Source: Myxococcales bacterium (GTDB taxonomy: Bacteria > Myxococcota_A > Polyangia > Polyangiales > JADJMO01). Taken from it: a stretch of 64,000 nucleotides of DNA. Shown piece by piece: positions 18,260 to 26,692 of the stretch; position 1 is the first letter of the stretch, and each line of letters opens with the position of its first letter. The stretch covers positions 139,586 through 203,585 of the forward strand of contig JADJMO010000018.1 in NCBI GenBank assembly GCA_016709545.1, read 5' to 3'. The notes beneath the pieces were generated by a model that was not told where the DNA came from, searched no databases, and saw nothing but the letters and a program-made list of their open reading frames with translations. A program made the translations under genes and the position numbers.

Positions 18260-18341
18260 GGTCAGCGACGTGACGAAGCCCGAAGGGCGCAGTCACGCCG
18301 CGGCGGTCGACCCCGAGGGGGCGCGAGCCCCCTCCAGCAAC
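18260..18341 (+). repeat. Dispersed intergenic repeat module, copy 1 (hairpin with GNRA loop)
   Basis: Shares with 56904-56982, at the same spacing, the blocks GGTCAGCGAC, GCGGCGG(T/C)CGACC, a G-run/C-run hairpin and CCAGCAAC. The hairpin GAGGGGGC-GCGA-GCCCCCTC (18315-18334) is perfect, with eight pairs and a GNRA tetraloop. It has no T tract but could act as a terminator for the aldehyde dehydrogenase gene. Confidence 0.65.
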
Positions 18342-18356
18342 CACTGTGAAGATTCG

Positions 18357-18386
18357 TTGACAATCGGCGGCGAAAATCCTTACTCT
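18357..18386 (+). promoter_or_regulatory. Sigma-70-like promoter for the HEAT-repeat lipoprotein gene
   Basis: A perfect TTGACA (18357-18362) is followed after 18 bases by TACTCT (18381-18386), a weaker -10 match. The surrounding 50 bases are unusually A+T-rich for this genome. The ATG at 18438 is preceded by GGAGG (18427-18431), leaving a leader of about 45 bases. Confidence 0.5.
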
Positions 18387-18437
18387 CCAGCCGCCGTTTC
18401 GCAAGCTGCCGTCGGTTTCGCGCAGTGGAGGTACAGT

Positions 18438-20396
18438 ATGCGTCGCCCGCTCCATCGGTCGTTTTCCGCCCTTCTCGTCTCGTCGTTCCTGCTCGTCGGG
18501 TCGGCTTCCCTCGTCGGATGCGAGGACCCGAAGTCCATCGAGTGGCAGGTCAAGCACCTGACCGACGCCAACCCGCTCGAGCGGCAGAAGGCGGTCGCGG
18601 GCATCGAGAACGCCTACCGCAACGCCGACCAGAGCGGCGACGAGAAGAAGAAGAAGGAGTTTCGCGACACCGCCATCGAGGCGCTGGCGAAAGCCTACAC
18701 GTCGGACGTGCTCAAGGACTCGTCCAAGGACCGCAAGCGGATCCTCGACATCCTCTCCCAGGCCAACGACAAGCGCGCCAAGCCCGCATTCGTCCACGCC
18801 ATCAAGAACTACAAGCCGGGCGACAACGACGACGAGGCGAGGTCGGCGACCCGCGCGATCCTCAAGAACAAGGCCGACTACGCCGGCGACGAGGAACTCG
18901 GCAAGGCGCTCGTGATCGGGCTCAAGGCCGTCAAGTTCCAGAACCGAGTCTCGGGCGAGCTCGGCGCCATGTTCGGTGATGGGCTCAGCTCCATCAAGCC
19001 CAAGGGCGTGGCCATGGAGCTCATGGCGATCCTGACGACGCCGAACGACGGCCTCGACACGATCCCCAACAAGGAACTCACCGGCAAGCAGGCGATCGCC
19101 GCGCAGGTGCTCGGCGAGATCGGCGACAAGTCGATCGTCCCGCAGCTCATCGACCTCATGTTCGACCTCGGGTCGCGCATGGCCAAGCGCAAGGACCCGA
19201 CCACCGGCGAAGACGTCGAGATGGGCTCCCCGCTGACCAGCGCCATCGCGCAGATCATCGGCGGCTCGCTCTCCAAGATCGGCGAGCCGGTCATCGACCC
19301 GCTGATGCCCTACGTGAAGGACGACGAGACGAACCCCAAGGTCAAGGAGACCAAGGAGAAGTTCAAGAAGTACATCTCCCCGGGCGGCAGCGGCTCGGCG
19401 AACTTCTACGTCATGATGGCCACGACCGTCGTCGTGAACGTCGGCCTCCCCAAGGTCTCGCAAGAGGTCGCCGGGATCGTCAAGGACCCGAAGACCAAGG
19501 ACTCGGATCGCAAGGCGCTCATCGGCCTCATGGTCTCGCTCCCGGCCGACCCGACCGTCATCGAGGCGCTCAAGCAGGGCTTCACCAACAGCAAGGAGAA
19601 CAAGCTCAAGACCGACATCGTCGCGTCTGCCTCCCGCATGATGGAGAAGGAGCTCGCGCCCTGGCTGATCGGCATCGGCGGCGACAAGAAGAACAGCGAA
19701 GACCTGCGCACCGCGGCCCTCGGCAGCGCGCTCTGGCTCTCGCCCAAGGCGGACCTCGCCGGCATCAAGAAGGGCTGGGAGGAGCTCAAGCTGCTCGACA
19801 AGCCCGATCCCCTCTGGCGCGCCATGGAGCCGACCGAGAAGGAGTGCGACCCGACCAAGCTCACCGGCAAGGACAAGGACAACTGCCAGGAGCACCCGGA
19901 GAAGAAGAAGCCGGACGGCAAGTCGGCCCTCTACGTCATGTGGAACGACGTGACGCCGAAGTACTCCGAGGAGTTCACCATCGTCGACACGATGGTCGGC
20001 AAGTGCGACCAGGACGCCAAGTGCTACTTCGGCGAGTTCCAGTCGGCCGTGAAAGAGGTCGACAAGCAGGGCTTCACCAAGGTCACCAAGGACGGCACGC
20101 GCGCGGGCATCCGCATGCAGAAGGCCATCTGGATGCTCGCCATCTTCGGCGGCGAAGACGACATGGTCGAGCTCGTGAAGTTCATGCCGAGCATCAGCTC
20201 GCCGGCCGGTCGCTCGTTCGTGCAGATGTGCATCGACAAGAACCTGCACAACGGCAGCGTCAAGGTGGCCGACGCCATCCAGAAGCTCGTGAAGTCCGAG
20301 CGCGAGAAGGGCAGCGAGACGGCGAACCGCGAGGCCGCCCAGCTCGAGCCGATCGCGACCAAGCTCCGCGCGCGCGCCGCTGCTGGCAAGAAGTGA
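18438..20396 (+). CDS. HEAT-repeat lipoprotein
   Basis: A 652-residue protein with a signal peptide and lipobox (L-V-G-C, Cys27), followed by E-D-P-K-S-I-E-W-Q-V. The mature protein is a long series of helical pairs of HEAT/Armadillo type, for example L-G-E-I-G-D-K-S-I-V-P-Q-L-I-D-L-M and later A-A-L-G-S-A-L-W-L-S. These repeats form a protein-binding solenoid. It is Lys/Asp-rich and more charged than its neighbours. It is probably an envelope scaffold; I see no catalytic motif. The start is fixed by GGAGG six bases upstream and by the signal peptide. Confidence 0.8.
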   Translation: MRRPLHRSFSALLVSSFLLVGSASLVGCEDPKSIEWQVKHLTDANPLERQKAVAGIENAYRNADQSGDEKKKKEFRDTAIEALAKAYTSDVLKDSSKDRKRILDILSQANDKRAKPAFVHAIKNYKPGDNDDEARSATRAILKNKADYAGDEELGKALVIGLKAVKFQNRVSGELGAMFGDGLSSIKPKGVAMELMAILTTPNDGLDTIPNKELTGKQAIAAQVLGEIGDKSIVPQLIDLMFDLGSRMAKRKDPTTGEDVEMGSPLTSAIAQIIGGSLSKIGEPVIDPLMPYVKDDETNPKVKETKEKFKKYISPGGSGSANFYVMMATTVVVNVGLPKVSQEVAGIVKDPKTKDSDRKALIGLMVSLPADPTVIEALKQGFTNSKENKLKTDIVASASRMMEKELAPWLIGIGGDKKNSEDLRTAALGSALWLSPKADLAGIKKGWEELKLLDKPDPLWRAMEPTEKECDPTKLTGKDKDNCQEHPEKKKPDGKSALYVMWNDVTPKYSEEFTIVDTMVGKCDQDAKCYFGEFQSAVKEVDKQGFTKVTKDGTRAGIRMQKAIWMLAIFGGEDDMVELVKFMPSISSPAGRSFVQMCIDKNLHNGSVKVADAIQKLVKSEREKGSETANREAAQLEPIATKLRARAAAGKK

Positions 20397-20411
20397 TCAG
20401 AGCGAAGCGAA

Positions 20412-20446
20412 CGGCCGCTACCCACCATGGAGGCAGGGGGCGGCCG
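20412..20446 (+). terminator. Possible hairpin terminator after the HEAT-repeat gene
   Basis: CGGCCGC (20412-20418) can pair with GCGGCCG (20440-20446) around a 21-base loop. There is no following T run. The sequence at 20438-20452 is identical to part of the hairpin at 23426-23449. Confidence 0.3.
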
Positions 20447-20470
20447 CTCCAGCCTACGTAAGGGGACCTG

Positions 20471-22453
20471 TTGATCCGTCTCGAGGTGGTCAGGGGTGAG
20501 GGCGCGGGGAAGTCGATCGCGCGACCCGACGGCGGTGGAGAGCCGATCCGTCTCGGCCGAGGCGCGGGCAACGATCTCGTCCTCGAGACCTCGCACGTCT
20601 CGTCCGAGCACGCGCGGGTCGTCTGGACGGGCGAGCACTTCGTCCTCCAGGACCTGAAGAGCACGAACGGCACCGTCGTCCTGCGGCGCGGCGAGCGGGT
20701 GCGCCTCGACGACACCAACGCCCGCCAGCTCAAGCTCGAGAGCGGGGACGTCCTCGAGCTCGGCGTGCCGGAGCAGGCCGCCGTCCTCGCCGTCGTGGTC
20801 GAGGAGGACCCGGACGCCACGCAGGTGATGGCGGTGCGGTCGATCGACGACCTGCTCCCCGCGGTCGTCGAGATGGAGAAGCAGCCCTCGCTGCTGCGCT
20901 CCGTCTACGAGGCCACCACGCGGATCGGTGGGGCGCTCGAGCTCGACGAGGTGCTGCGGCGCGCCGGCGAGGCGGTGCTCGGCCTCGTGGCCAAGGCCAC
21001 CCACGTCACCTTCGCGCTCCGCGACGACGACGCCGCCGACGAGCCCGGCGCCGCGGCTTCGTACATTCCCGTCTACACGCGCGTGCGTGGCGAGACGAGC
21101 TCGGGGGCCATCCCGATCACGCGCAGCATCTTCCGCAAGGTGGTGCAGGAGCGCGCCGCGGTGCTCGCGGCCGATGCGCCGAGCGAGGTGGGTTCGGCGT
21201 CGCTGCTCGGCGCGCAGATCCGCTCGACGCTCGGCATCCCGCTGTGGCGCGGCGAGGACATCCTCGGGATCCTGCAGGTCGACAACCGCTCGGTGGGGGC
21301 CGCGGCGAGCTCCGCCACGGCGATGGGCGCCACGCCCTTCACCTCGGCGCTCTTCACCTCGGCCGACCTCGACCTCCTCTCGGTGCTCGCGCAGCAGGTC
21401 TCGCTCGCGGTCGCCAACGCGCGGTTGATCCACCGCCTGCGCATCGCCGAGGAGCGGGCGCGCAAGGAGAACACCTACCTCAAGACCCGCGAGGAGCGCC
21501 GCGAGGGCCGCCGCGAGATCCTCGGGTCCTCGCGGCCGATGGCCGACCTCAAGGACAAGATCGAGAAGGTCGTCAACACCCGCGTGACCGTGCTGGTCGA
21601 GGGAGAGACGGGCGTCGGCAAGGAGCTCATCGCCTCGGCGGTGCACTACCGCAGCAACCGTCGCGACAAGCTGTTCGTCGCCCAGAACTGCGCTGCGTTG
21701 CCCGAGAACCTGCTCGAGAGCGAGCTGTTCGGTCACAAGAAGGGGGCTTTCACCGGCGCGACCGACGACAAGCGCGGCCTCTTCGAGCTGGCCGATGGCG
21801 GCACCCTGTTCCTCGACGAGATTGGCGAGATGTCGCTGAACCTGCAGAGCAAGCTCCTGCGCGCGCTGCAGGAGGGCGAGATCCGCCCGCTCGGCGGCAC
21901 CAAGGCGCTGCACGTCAACGTGCGCATCGTCACCGCGACCAACCGCGACCTCAAGAAGGAGGTCGCCGAGAAGCGCTTTCGCGAAGATCTGTACTACCGG
22001 CTCGCGGTGTTCCCCCTGCGCGTGCCGCCGCTCCGCGAGCGCCGGGAGGACATCCCGCTGCTCGCCGCGCACTTCCTCCAGAAGTACGCCTCGGAGATCG
22101 GCAAGCCCGCGGCCGGGTTCTCGCAGCAGGCGATGGAGCTGCTCCAGGCCTACGACTGGCCGGGCAACGTCCGCGAGCTCGAGAACGAGGTCCAGCGGCT
22201 CGTCATCCAGATCGATCCCGGCGGGTTCGCGACCCCCGATCTCCTCTCCCCGCGCATCCGCCAGGTCGACGGCGTGGTCGACCGCGCGGCGCCCAAGAAG
22301 GGCACGCTCAAGGAGATGATGGACCAGCTCGAGAAGTACATCCTCATCGAGGCGCTCCGCGAGCACGGCAACAACAAGACGGCCGCCGCGCGCACCCTCG
22401 GCATCACGCGCGAGGGCCTGCACAAGAAGCTCCGCGGGTTCGGGATCAGCTGA
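20471..22453 (+). CDS. FHA-GAF sigma-54-dependent transcriptional activator
   Basis: An enhancer-binding regulator of 660 residues. An N-terminal FHA domain (R-L-G-R-G-A-G-N-D-L-V then S-S-E-H-A and L-K-S-T-N-G-T) should read phosphothreonine. A GAF domain covers about 140-330. The AAA+ domain has Walker A G-E-T-G-V-G-K-E, the sigma-54-contacting G-A-F-T-G-A loop, Walker B G-G-T-L-F-L-D-E and the R-finger region F-R-E-D-L-Y-Y-R-L. It ends with a Fis-type helix-turn-helix (A-A-A-R-T-L-G-I-T-R-E-G-L). The FHA plus NtrC-type design is typical of myxobacteria and links Ser/Thr kinases to sigma-54 promoters. The start is TTG, preceded by AAGGGGA. Confidence 0.93.
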   Translation: MIRLEVVRGEGAGKSIARPDGGGEPIRLGRGAGNDLVLETSHVSSEHARVVWTGEHFVLQDLKSTNGTVVLRRGERVRLDDTNARQLKLESGDVLELGVPEQAAVLAVVVEEDPDATQVMAVRSIDDLLPAVVEMEKQPSLLRSVYEATTRIGGALELDEVLRRAGEAVLGLVAKATHVTFALRDDDAADEPGAAASYIPVYTRVRGETSSGAIPITRSIFRKVVQERAAVLAADAPSEVGSASLLGAQIRSTLGIPLWRGEDILGILQVDNRSVGAAASSATAMGATPFTSALFTSADLDLLSVLAQQVSLAVANARLIHRLRIAEERARKENTYLKTREERREGRREILGSSRPMADLKDKIEKVVNTRVTVLVEGETGVGKELIASAVHYRSNRRDKLFVAQNCAALPENLLESELFGHKKGAFTGATDDKRGLFELADGGTLFLDEIGEMSLNLQSKLLRALQEGEIRPLGGTKALHVNVRIVTATNRDLKKEVAEKRFREDLYYRLAVFPLRVPPLRERREDIPLLAAHFLQKYASEIGKPAAGFSQQAMELLQAYDWPGNVRELENEVQRLVIQIDPGGFATPDLLSPRIRQVDGVVDRAAPKKGTLKEMMDQLEKYILIEALREHGNNKTAAARTLGITREGLHKKLRGFGIS

Positions 22454-22455
22454 CC

Positions 22456-23004
22456 GTGCGCGGGTGGCTGGTCGCGGCGCTCGGTTGCTGCGGGTGCCTC
22501 GGCGGCTGCAAGAAGGAAGCGCCGCCGCCCCCGCCGCCCCCCGTCGTCGATGCCGGGCCCAAGCTCGCTCTCGAGCCTCCGTTCCCGCCGAGTGGGCCGA
22601 TTCCGGCGCTCCACACCTGCGACGGTGACGACAAGTCGCCCGAGCTCTCGTGGACGGGGGCGCCCACGGGCACCAGGACGTTCGCCCTGATCGTCGAGGA
22701 CCCAGACGCTCCGGTCGGCATCTGGGTGCACTGGTTGCTCTGGGACGTCGAGGTGCCGACCAACGTCCTGCCGCTCGCGGCCAAGGGCGTCGGGGTCGAG
22801 GGCAAGAACGACTTCGGCAAGCTCGGTTGGGGCGGGCCGTGCCCGCCGAAGGGCCCTGCGCACCGCTACTTCTTCCGCCTCTACGCGCTCGACGTGGACA
22901 AGCTCCCGCTGAAGGAGGGCGCGACGCGCGTGGAGCTCGAGGCAGCGATGAAAGGGCACGTCCTCGCCAAGGGCGAGACGATGGGGACCTACGCGCGCAA
23001 GTGA
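22456..23004 (+). CDS. PEBP/YbhB-family lipoprotein
   Basis: A 182-residue protein. The GTG at 22456 begins a lipoprotein signal with Cys-rich end (G-C-C-G-C-L-G-G-C-K-K), followed by a Pro-rich linker. The phosphatidylethanolamine-binding-protein fold is marked by T-C-D-G-D-D-K-S-P-E-L-S-W, then D-P-D-A-P-V-G-I-W-V-H-W and G-P-C-P-P-K-G-P-A-H-R-Y-F-F. Bacterial YbhB/YbcL relatives are compact beta proteins with an anion-binding pocket of mostly unknown role. It starts two bases after the sigma-54 activator stop, so the two are probably cotranscribed. Confidence 0.88.
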   Translation: MRGWLVAALGCCGCLGGCKKEAPPPPPPPVVDAGPKLALEPPFPPSGPIPALHTCDGDDKSPELSWTGAPTGTRTFALIVEDPDAPVGIWVHWLLWDVEVPTNVLPLAAKGVGVEGKNDFGKLGWGGPCPPKGPAHRYFFRLYALDVDKLPLKEGATRVELEAAMKGHVLAKGETMGTYARK

Positions 23005-23045
23005 CGGCGCTCGGCGCCCTACGCCGGATCCGCTATGCGTCCACC

Positions 23046-23417
23046 ATGAGCGAGAGCGCGATCTGGGAGCGTTTCGTCACCATGGAAGGAGCCCCCGAGG
23101 GCTTCACCGTCCGCACGACCTACCCCACCAATCCGGATGGCGTGGTCGTCATGCTGGAGCGGTGGCAAGCGGGGACCGCGGAGCCCCCGCACTCGCACCG
23201 GGGCGACGACATGACGGTGGTGATCGAGGGCAAGATGTCGATCCAGTTCTACGTCCGCAAGGACGGCGCGCTGGTCGCCGACGGCGCGCCCGTGGTGCTT
23301 TCCGCGGGGCAGACCGGCTACGTGAAGTCCCGCCAGATCCACGACGCGAAGTACCTCGAGGACTGCCGGCTCGTGTACGTGCACGACCGCGCATTCGAGT
23401 TCCGCGAAGAGAAGTGA
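23046..23417 (+). CDS. Small cupin-domain protein
   Basis: A 123-residue single-domain cupin. Metal-ligand positions are recognisable as P-P-H-S-H-R-G-D-D-M-T-V-V-I-E-G (motif 1) and, in motif 2, a region around S-R-Q-I-H-D-A-K-Y. The second His of a classic cupin motif 2 is less clear. Function could be enzymatic or metabolite-binding. It is the last gene of a probable fourgene rightward unit and ends just before a strong hairpin. Confidence 0.8.
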   Translation: MSESAIWERFVTMEGAPEGFTVRTTYPTNPDGVVVMLERWQAGTAEPPHSHRGDDMTVVIEGKMSIQFYVRKDGALVADGAPVVLSAGQTGYVKSRQIHDAKYLEDCRLVYVHDRAFEFREEK

Positions 23418-23425
23418 ACGGAACG

Positions 23426-23449
23426 GCGGCCGCCTCCACGGGCGGCCGC
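23426..23449. terminator. Hairpin terminator between convergent genes
   Basis: Perfect nine-base stem GCGGCCGCC / GGCGGCCGC around a six-base loop, placed nine bases after the cupin stop and seven before the stop of the convergent lipoprotein gene. It lacks a T tract but its position suits a bidirectional terminator. Confidence 0.5.
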
Positions 23450-23456
23450 TCCAGGA

Positions 23457-24371
23457 TCAGGGGCAGGGAATCGGCGCGTCGTCGAGCACGACGTCGTCGA
23501 TCCACGCCGCGTGGGCGCCCGCCACGTCGTGCTGGTAGCTCTCCCAGCCGACGGAGACGTTCTCGAACGGTGACGGCGCGTACCACTTGCCGTCGACGCC
23601 CTTCACGGTGCAGGTGGCGTCGGTCTTGGCGTCGCCGACCACGTGCAGCTCGGGGATCTCGACGCCGTCGAGCGAGAAGCGCATCTCGTTGGTCTTGCCG
23701 TTCAGCACGAAGGCCACACACGCCCACTTGCTGGTGGGGAACGCCTGCGTCTTGGTCTGCCAGCAGTCGGTCGGCTGCGGTTTGCTGTCCTTGTAGTAGT
23801 TGGCCATCAGGCCGCCCATGCCGCCGTAGTTGTACGTGGCGCGCAGGCCGCCGGGCAGCGGGCCGTCGCCGTGGGCGATGGTCCAGTGCACGGACTTGTC
23901 GGGGATGCGGTCGGTCCAGATCATGAATCGCCCGTGGACGGTGTTGTCGGCGATGGGCAGGAGCGGCGTGCCCTTCAGGTTCAGGAACGCGCGGCGGTAC
24001 GCGTCGCCGCTGGTCGTCGCGTCGATCGAGACCTTGACCGACTGCTTGCCGCTGTAGGCGCGCGTGGCGTCGATCGCGACGGTGCCCTTGCTGGTGGAGA
24101 CGACGAAGGGCGCGCTCGGCTTGCCGCCGAGGGTGGCCTTCTCGAAGTCGTCGCAGACGAGCCGGCCGGCGCAGGGGTCGGGCTTGGTCTCCGGTGTGGC
24201 GTCGGCGGGCGCTTCGGCCGCGACGTCGCTCGGGGCATCGACGCTCGCCTCATCGACGGTGGTGTCGACCATGGTGTCGAGACCCGCGCTGTCCGGCGTC
24301 TCGGACGGCGTCTCGGCGCTCGAGGAGCAGGCCGCGATGCAGGACCCCACGACGACGAAGCTCCACCGCAT
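23457..24371 (-). CDS. Lipoprotein with lectin-like jelly-roll domain
   Basis: A 304-residue protein with lipobox (C-I-A-A-C, Cys15) and a Thr/Asp/Ala-rich linker to about residue 65. The rest is a predicted beta-sandwich beginning C-A-G-R-L-V-C-D-D-F-E, with W-x-I-A-H-G-D-G, N-Y-G-G-M-G-G and a closing A-W-I-D-D-V-V-L-D-D. This resembles LamG/polysaccharide-lyase-like jelly rolls of myxobacterial lipoproteins, which bind or cut glycans. I see no definite catalytic set and leave the ligand open. Confidence 0.7.
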   Translation of the reverse strand: MRWSFVVVGSCIAACSSSAETPSETPDSAGLDTMVDTTVDEASVDAPSDVAAEAPADATPETKPDPCAGRLVCDDFEKATLGGKPSAPFVVSTSKGTVAIDATRAYSGKQSVKVSIDATTSGDAYRRAFLNLKGTPLLPIADNTVHGRFMIWTDRIPDKSVHWTIAHGDGPLPGGLRATYNYGGMGGLMANYYKDSKPQPTDCWQTKTQAFPTSKWACVAFVLNGKTNEMRFSLDGVEIPELHVVGDAKTDATCTVKGVDGKWYAPSPFENVSVGWESYQHDVAGAHAAWIDDVVLDDAPIPCP

Positions 24372-24385
24372 CGATCGAGTGTACC

Positions 24386-26060
24386 TCAGCCCGCGTAGCT
24401 CTCGTCCTGCTCGATGCGCGAGAGCACCCAGTCGAAGTCGCCGCTGATGACGTGAGCTCGACAGTAGGTGCAATCGCCCGCGTGGTCGATCTTCAGGGCG
24501 GCGCCGCACTTCGGGCACTCCTTGGTCGACTTGCTCGCGCCGCGCGTCGTCGCGCCACGGATGAAGGTCCAGTACTCGGTGTAGGCCCGGCGGGTGCTCT
24601 TGCTGCCGCCGATCACCTCGCGGTCGGTCACGCGCTCGGTGTAGTCGTACGAGCTCGCGCGCACGCGCACGGTGATCGCGTCGAACCAGCGATCGGTGGT
24701 CATGCGGGCGCCCTCCACTTCGTGCACCAGCCCGTCCTCGGTCACGTTGCGGTAGCCCTTCCGCCGGTACGTATCCCCAGTACTTCTGCATCTGCCAGAG
24801 GTTGTCGGTGAGGTAGGGGCGCATCGCGCCGGCGTCGCGGTTCGACCAGGCGATCTGCAGCTCCGCGAAGACGAGCTTCACCCGGGCGACGAAGTCGTCC
24901 CACTCGAACGCGGGGTCTTTGGCGGTCAGTGCTTCGAACGCTGCCTTGGCCGCGGCATCGACGATGGTCGGGAGCTCGGTGCCCTGCTCCTCGGTCGTGC
25001 CCTCGAGCATCGGGGTGCGGGTCTCGCGTGTGTACTCGTGGATTTTGGTGACGGTCCAGTCGAACTCGCCGCGGTCGAGCACCTTGCCGCAGTGCTCGCA
25101 CGTCTTGTTCTTCATCCCGCCCAGTCCGCCGCCACAGTTCGGGCAGTCCCAGGTGTGCGTGGTCGAGGGAGGGCGCGACCGCAGGTCGCGCTTGCGGACG
25201 AGATGCCAGTCCTCCTCCACGTAGTAGGCCTGCGCGCGGCCCTCCTTCTGGACCGACACACACACTTCCTCGTAGTTGGCCTCGAAGCCGACCCGCACCG
25301 TGACGGTATCCTCGGTGATCGTCAGCGAGCGGTAGTGGATGGCACCGACCACGATCGATCGGATCTCCTTCAGGCCCGAGCCCCGCGCCTTGAGCGCGCC
25401 ACGGACGTCGTCCGCGAGCCACGGGGTGAGGGCGCGCAGGGTGCCGTCGGCGCGCGCCTCGTGGGCCGCGGCGAACAGCGCGTAGAGGAAGTCCTCGAAG
25501 ACGATCACCGAGAAGTCGGCGTCGTGCTCCCGCAGGGCCTCGAGCTTGCGCCGGAGCTCGGGCCGCGATCGCGGCGGGGACGGTGCCCGCGGTTCCGGGT
25601 CGCGACCGAACTCGATGTCGAGCGGGTCGGGCCGGTTGCGGTAGTAGAGGAAGATCCCGAAGCAGACGAGCGGCACCAGCACGAAGAAGAGGAACAGCGC
25701 GAACTTCCCGGACGGCGGCTGGCTGCTGTAGCTGACCGTGCCGCCACCGCCCGAGCCGGTGTAGCTACCGGAGCCGGAATACCCCGAGCCGCCGCCGGAG
25801 CCCGAATACCCCGAACCGCCCGATCCGCCCGAGCTCTTGTAGCCGCCTCCGCCGGAGGAGCTCTTGTAGCCGCCACCCGAGGAGCTCTTGTAGCTGCCAC
25901 CGCCCGAGGAGCTCTTGTAGCTGCTCCCACCGCCGGAGGAGCTCTTGTAGCTGCCGCCGCCAGACGAGCTCTTGTAGCTGCCGCCGCCCCCCGGACGCGC
26001 CTCCGCGCCCCCCGCGAACACGAGCGCCGCGAGCAGCCAGCCGAACCGCGAGGCGCGCAT
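24386..26060 (-). CDS. Tim44-like membrane protein with zinc ribbons and GSYKSSS repeats, apparently frameshifted
   Basis: Starts at ATG 26060 with a signal peptide, then about nine G-G-G-S-Y-K-S-S-S repeats (residues 23-105). One membrane helix follows (K-F-A-L-F-L-F-F-V-L-V-P-L-V-C), and then a cytoplasmic Tim44-like domain carrying a zinc ribbon (C-P-N-C...C-E-H-C-G-K). A second Tim44-like domain (N-L-W-Q-M-Q-K-Y-W) follows, and a final ribbon (C-P-K-C...C-T-Y-C). The frame is broken near 24771; the net shift fits two missing bases before Y-R-R-K-G-Y-R-N-V. The start shares a base with the stop of the TPM gene, so they form one unit. Its role is unknown; Tim44-like domains are often membrane-tethering. 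Confidence 0.7.
25746..25994 (-). repeat. Gly/Ser/Tyr/Lys tandem coding repeat
   Basis: Tandem units of about 27 bases encode G-G-G-S-Y-K-S-S-S, then degenerate to G-Y-S-G-S. It forms a flexible exported segment of the Tim44-like protein. Confidence 0.8.
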
Positions 26061-26671
26061 CACGAGGCAGCGTCGACCGCGCGTCGCGCGTCGAGCTCGT
26101 TCAGGTCGCCCTCGGTGCGCGGATACCGCGCGGCGAGCCGCTTGCCGAGCGCGGCGAGCGCCGCGGTGAAGGCGGCCGTGTCGTCGGCCGCGACCGCGGC
26201 CCGCAGCGCCTCGATCGTGGGCTCGTCGACGACGCCCTCCTCGATGCCGAGATCGGCGAGCACCTCGACCTCTTGCTCGAGCAGCGAGGCGTAGACGAGC
26301 ACGCCCCACCGACCCGAGGTGCGCGACACGCCCTTGTCGTAGAACGCGGCGCGCGCCGACTCGGCCACCTGCCGCGCTCTCCGCCCTGCCGGCACGAGCG
26401 CCCTCGTGATCGCGGGCACCAGCGCCGCGAGCACCGAGAAGCCCACGAACGAAGCCAGCAGGTCGACCGCGAACAGCCAGAGCGGGAACTCCTGCGGCAG
26501 GTAGAGGAGGGCCATCAGCGTCGCCACCGCGACCGCCACCCCGAACGCGTAGTGCGCGTCGCGGTAGGTCGCCGAGCGGGCGCGCACGACGAGGACGAGC
26601 TCCGCCGCCGTGATCGCCTCCACCTCGCGCGCGGCCTTGCCGAGCGCGGTCTTGTCGTCGAGCAGTCCCAA
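26060..26671 (-). CDS. TPM-domain membrane protein
   Basis: A 203-residue protein with an N-terminal part (I-T-A-A-E-L-V-L-V-V-R-A-R-S-A) matching the TPM_phosphatase fold and two central transmembrane helices (about 45-62 and 67-92). The second half of the TPM domain follows (R-T-S-G-R-W-G-V-L-V-Y-A-S-L-L-E-Q-E-V-E-V-L-A-D). TPM proteins act in thylakoid photosystem repair in plants, but bacterial roles are mostly unknown. The tight link to the Tim44-like gene (TGATG overlap) suggests a joint membrane-stress or assembly role. Confidence 0.75.
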   Translation of the reverse strand: MGLLDDKTALGKAAREVEAITAAELVLVVRARSATYRDAHYAFGVAVAVATLMALLYLPQEFPLWLFAVDLLASFVGFSVLAALVPAITRALVPAGRRARQVAESARAAFYDKGVSRTSGRWGVLVYASLLEQEVEVLADLGIEEGVVDEPTIEALRAAVAADDTAAFTAALAALGKRLAARYPRTEGDLNELDARRAVDAAS

Positions 26672-26692
26672 GAGTCCCCCCTGCGTCGCGAT

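Larger units (their letters stand above)
18123..18437. other. Intergenic region with dispersed repeat module and promoter
   Basis: 315 bases without a convincing gene. The first half holds an inverted C-C-G-T-C-T-C pair around a GC-rich core. The second half holds a copy of the dispersed hairpin module (18260-18341) and a sigma-70-like promoter for the lipoprotein gene downstream. Confidence 0.6.

Noticed and set aside
24386..24745. A separate 119-residue gene at the end of the Tim44-like gene
   Set aside because: Its sequence continues the Tim44-like domain after a local frameshift and has its own zinc ribbon matching the first; an independent gene is less likely.
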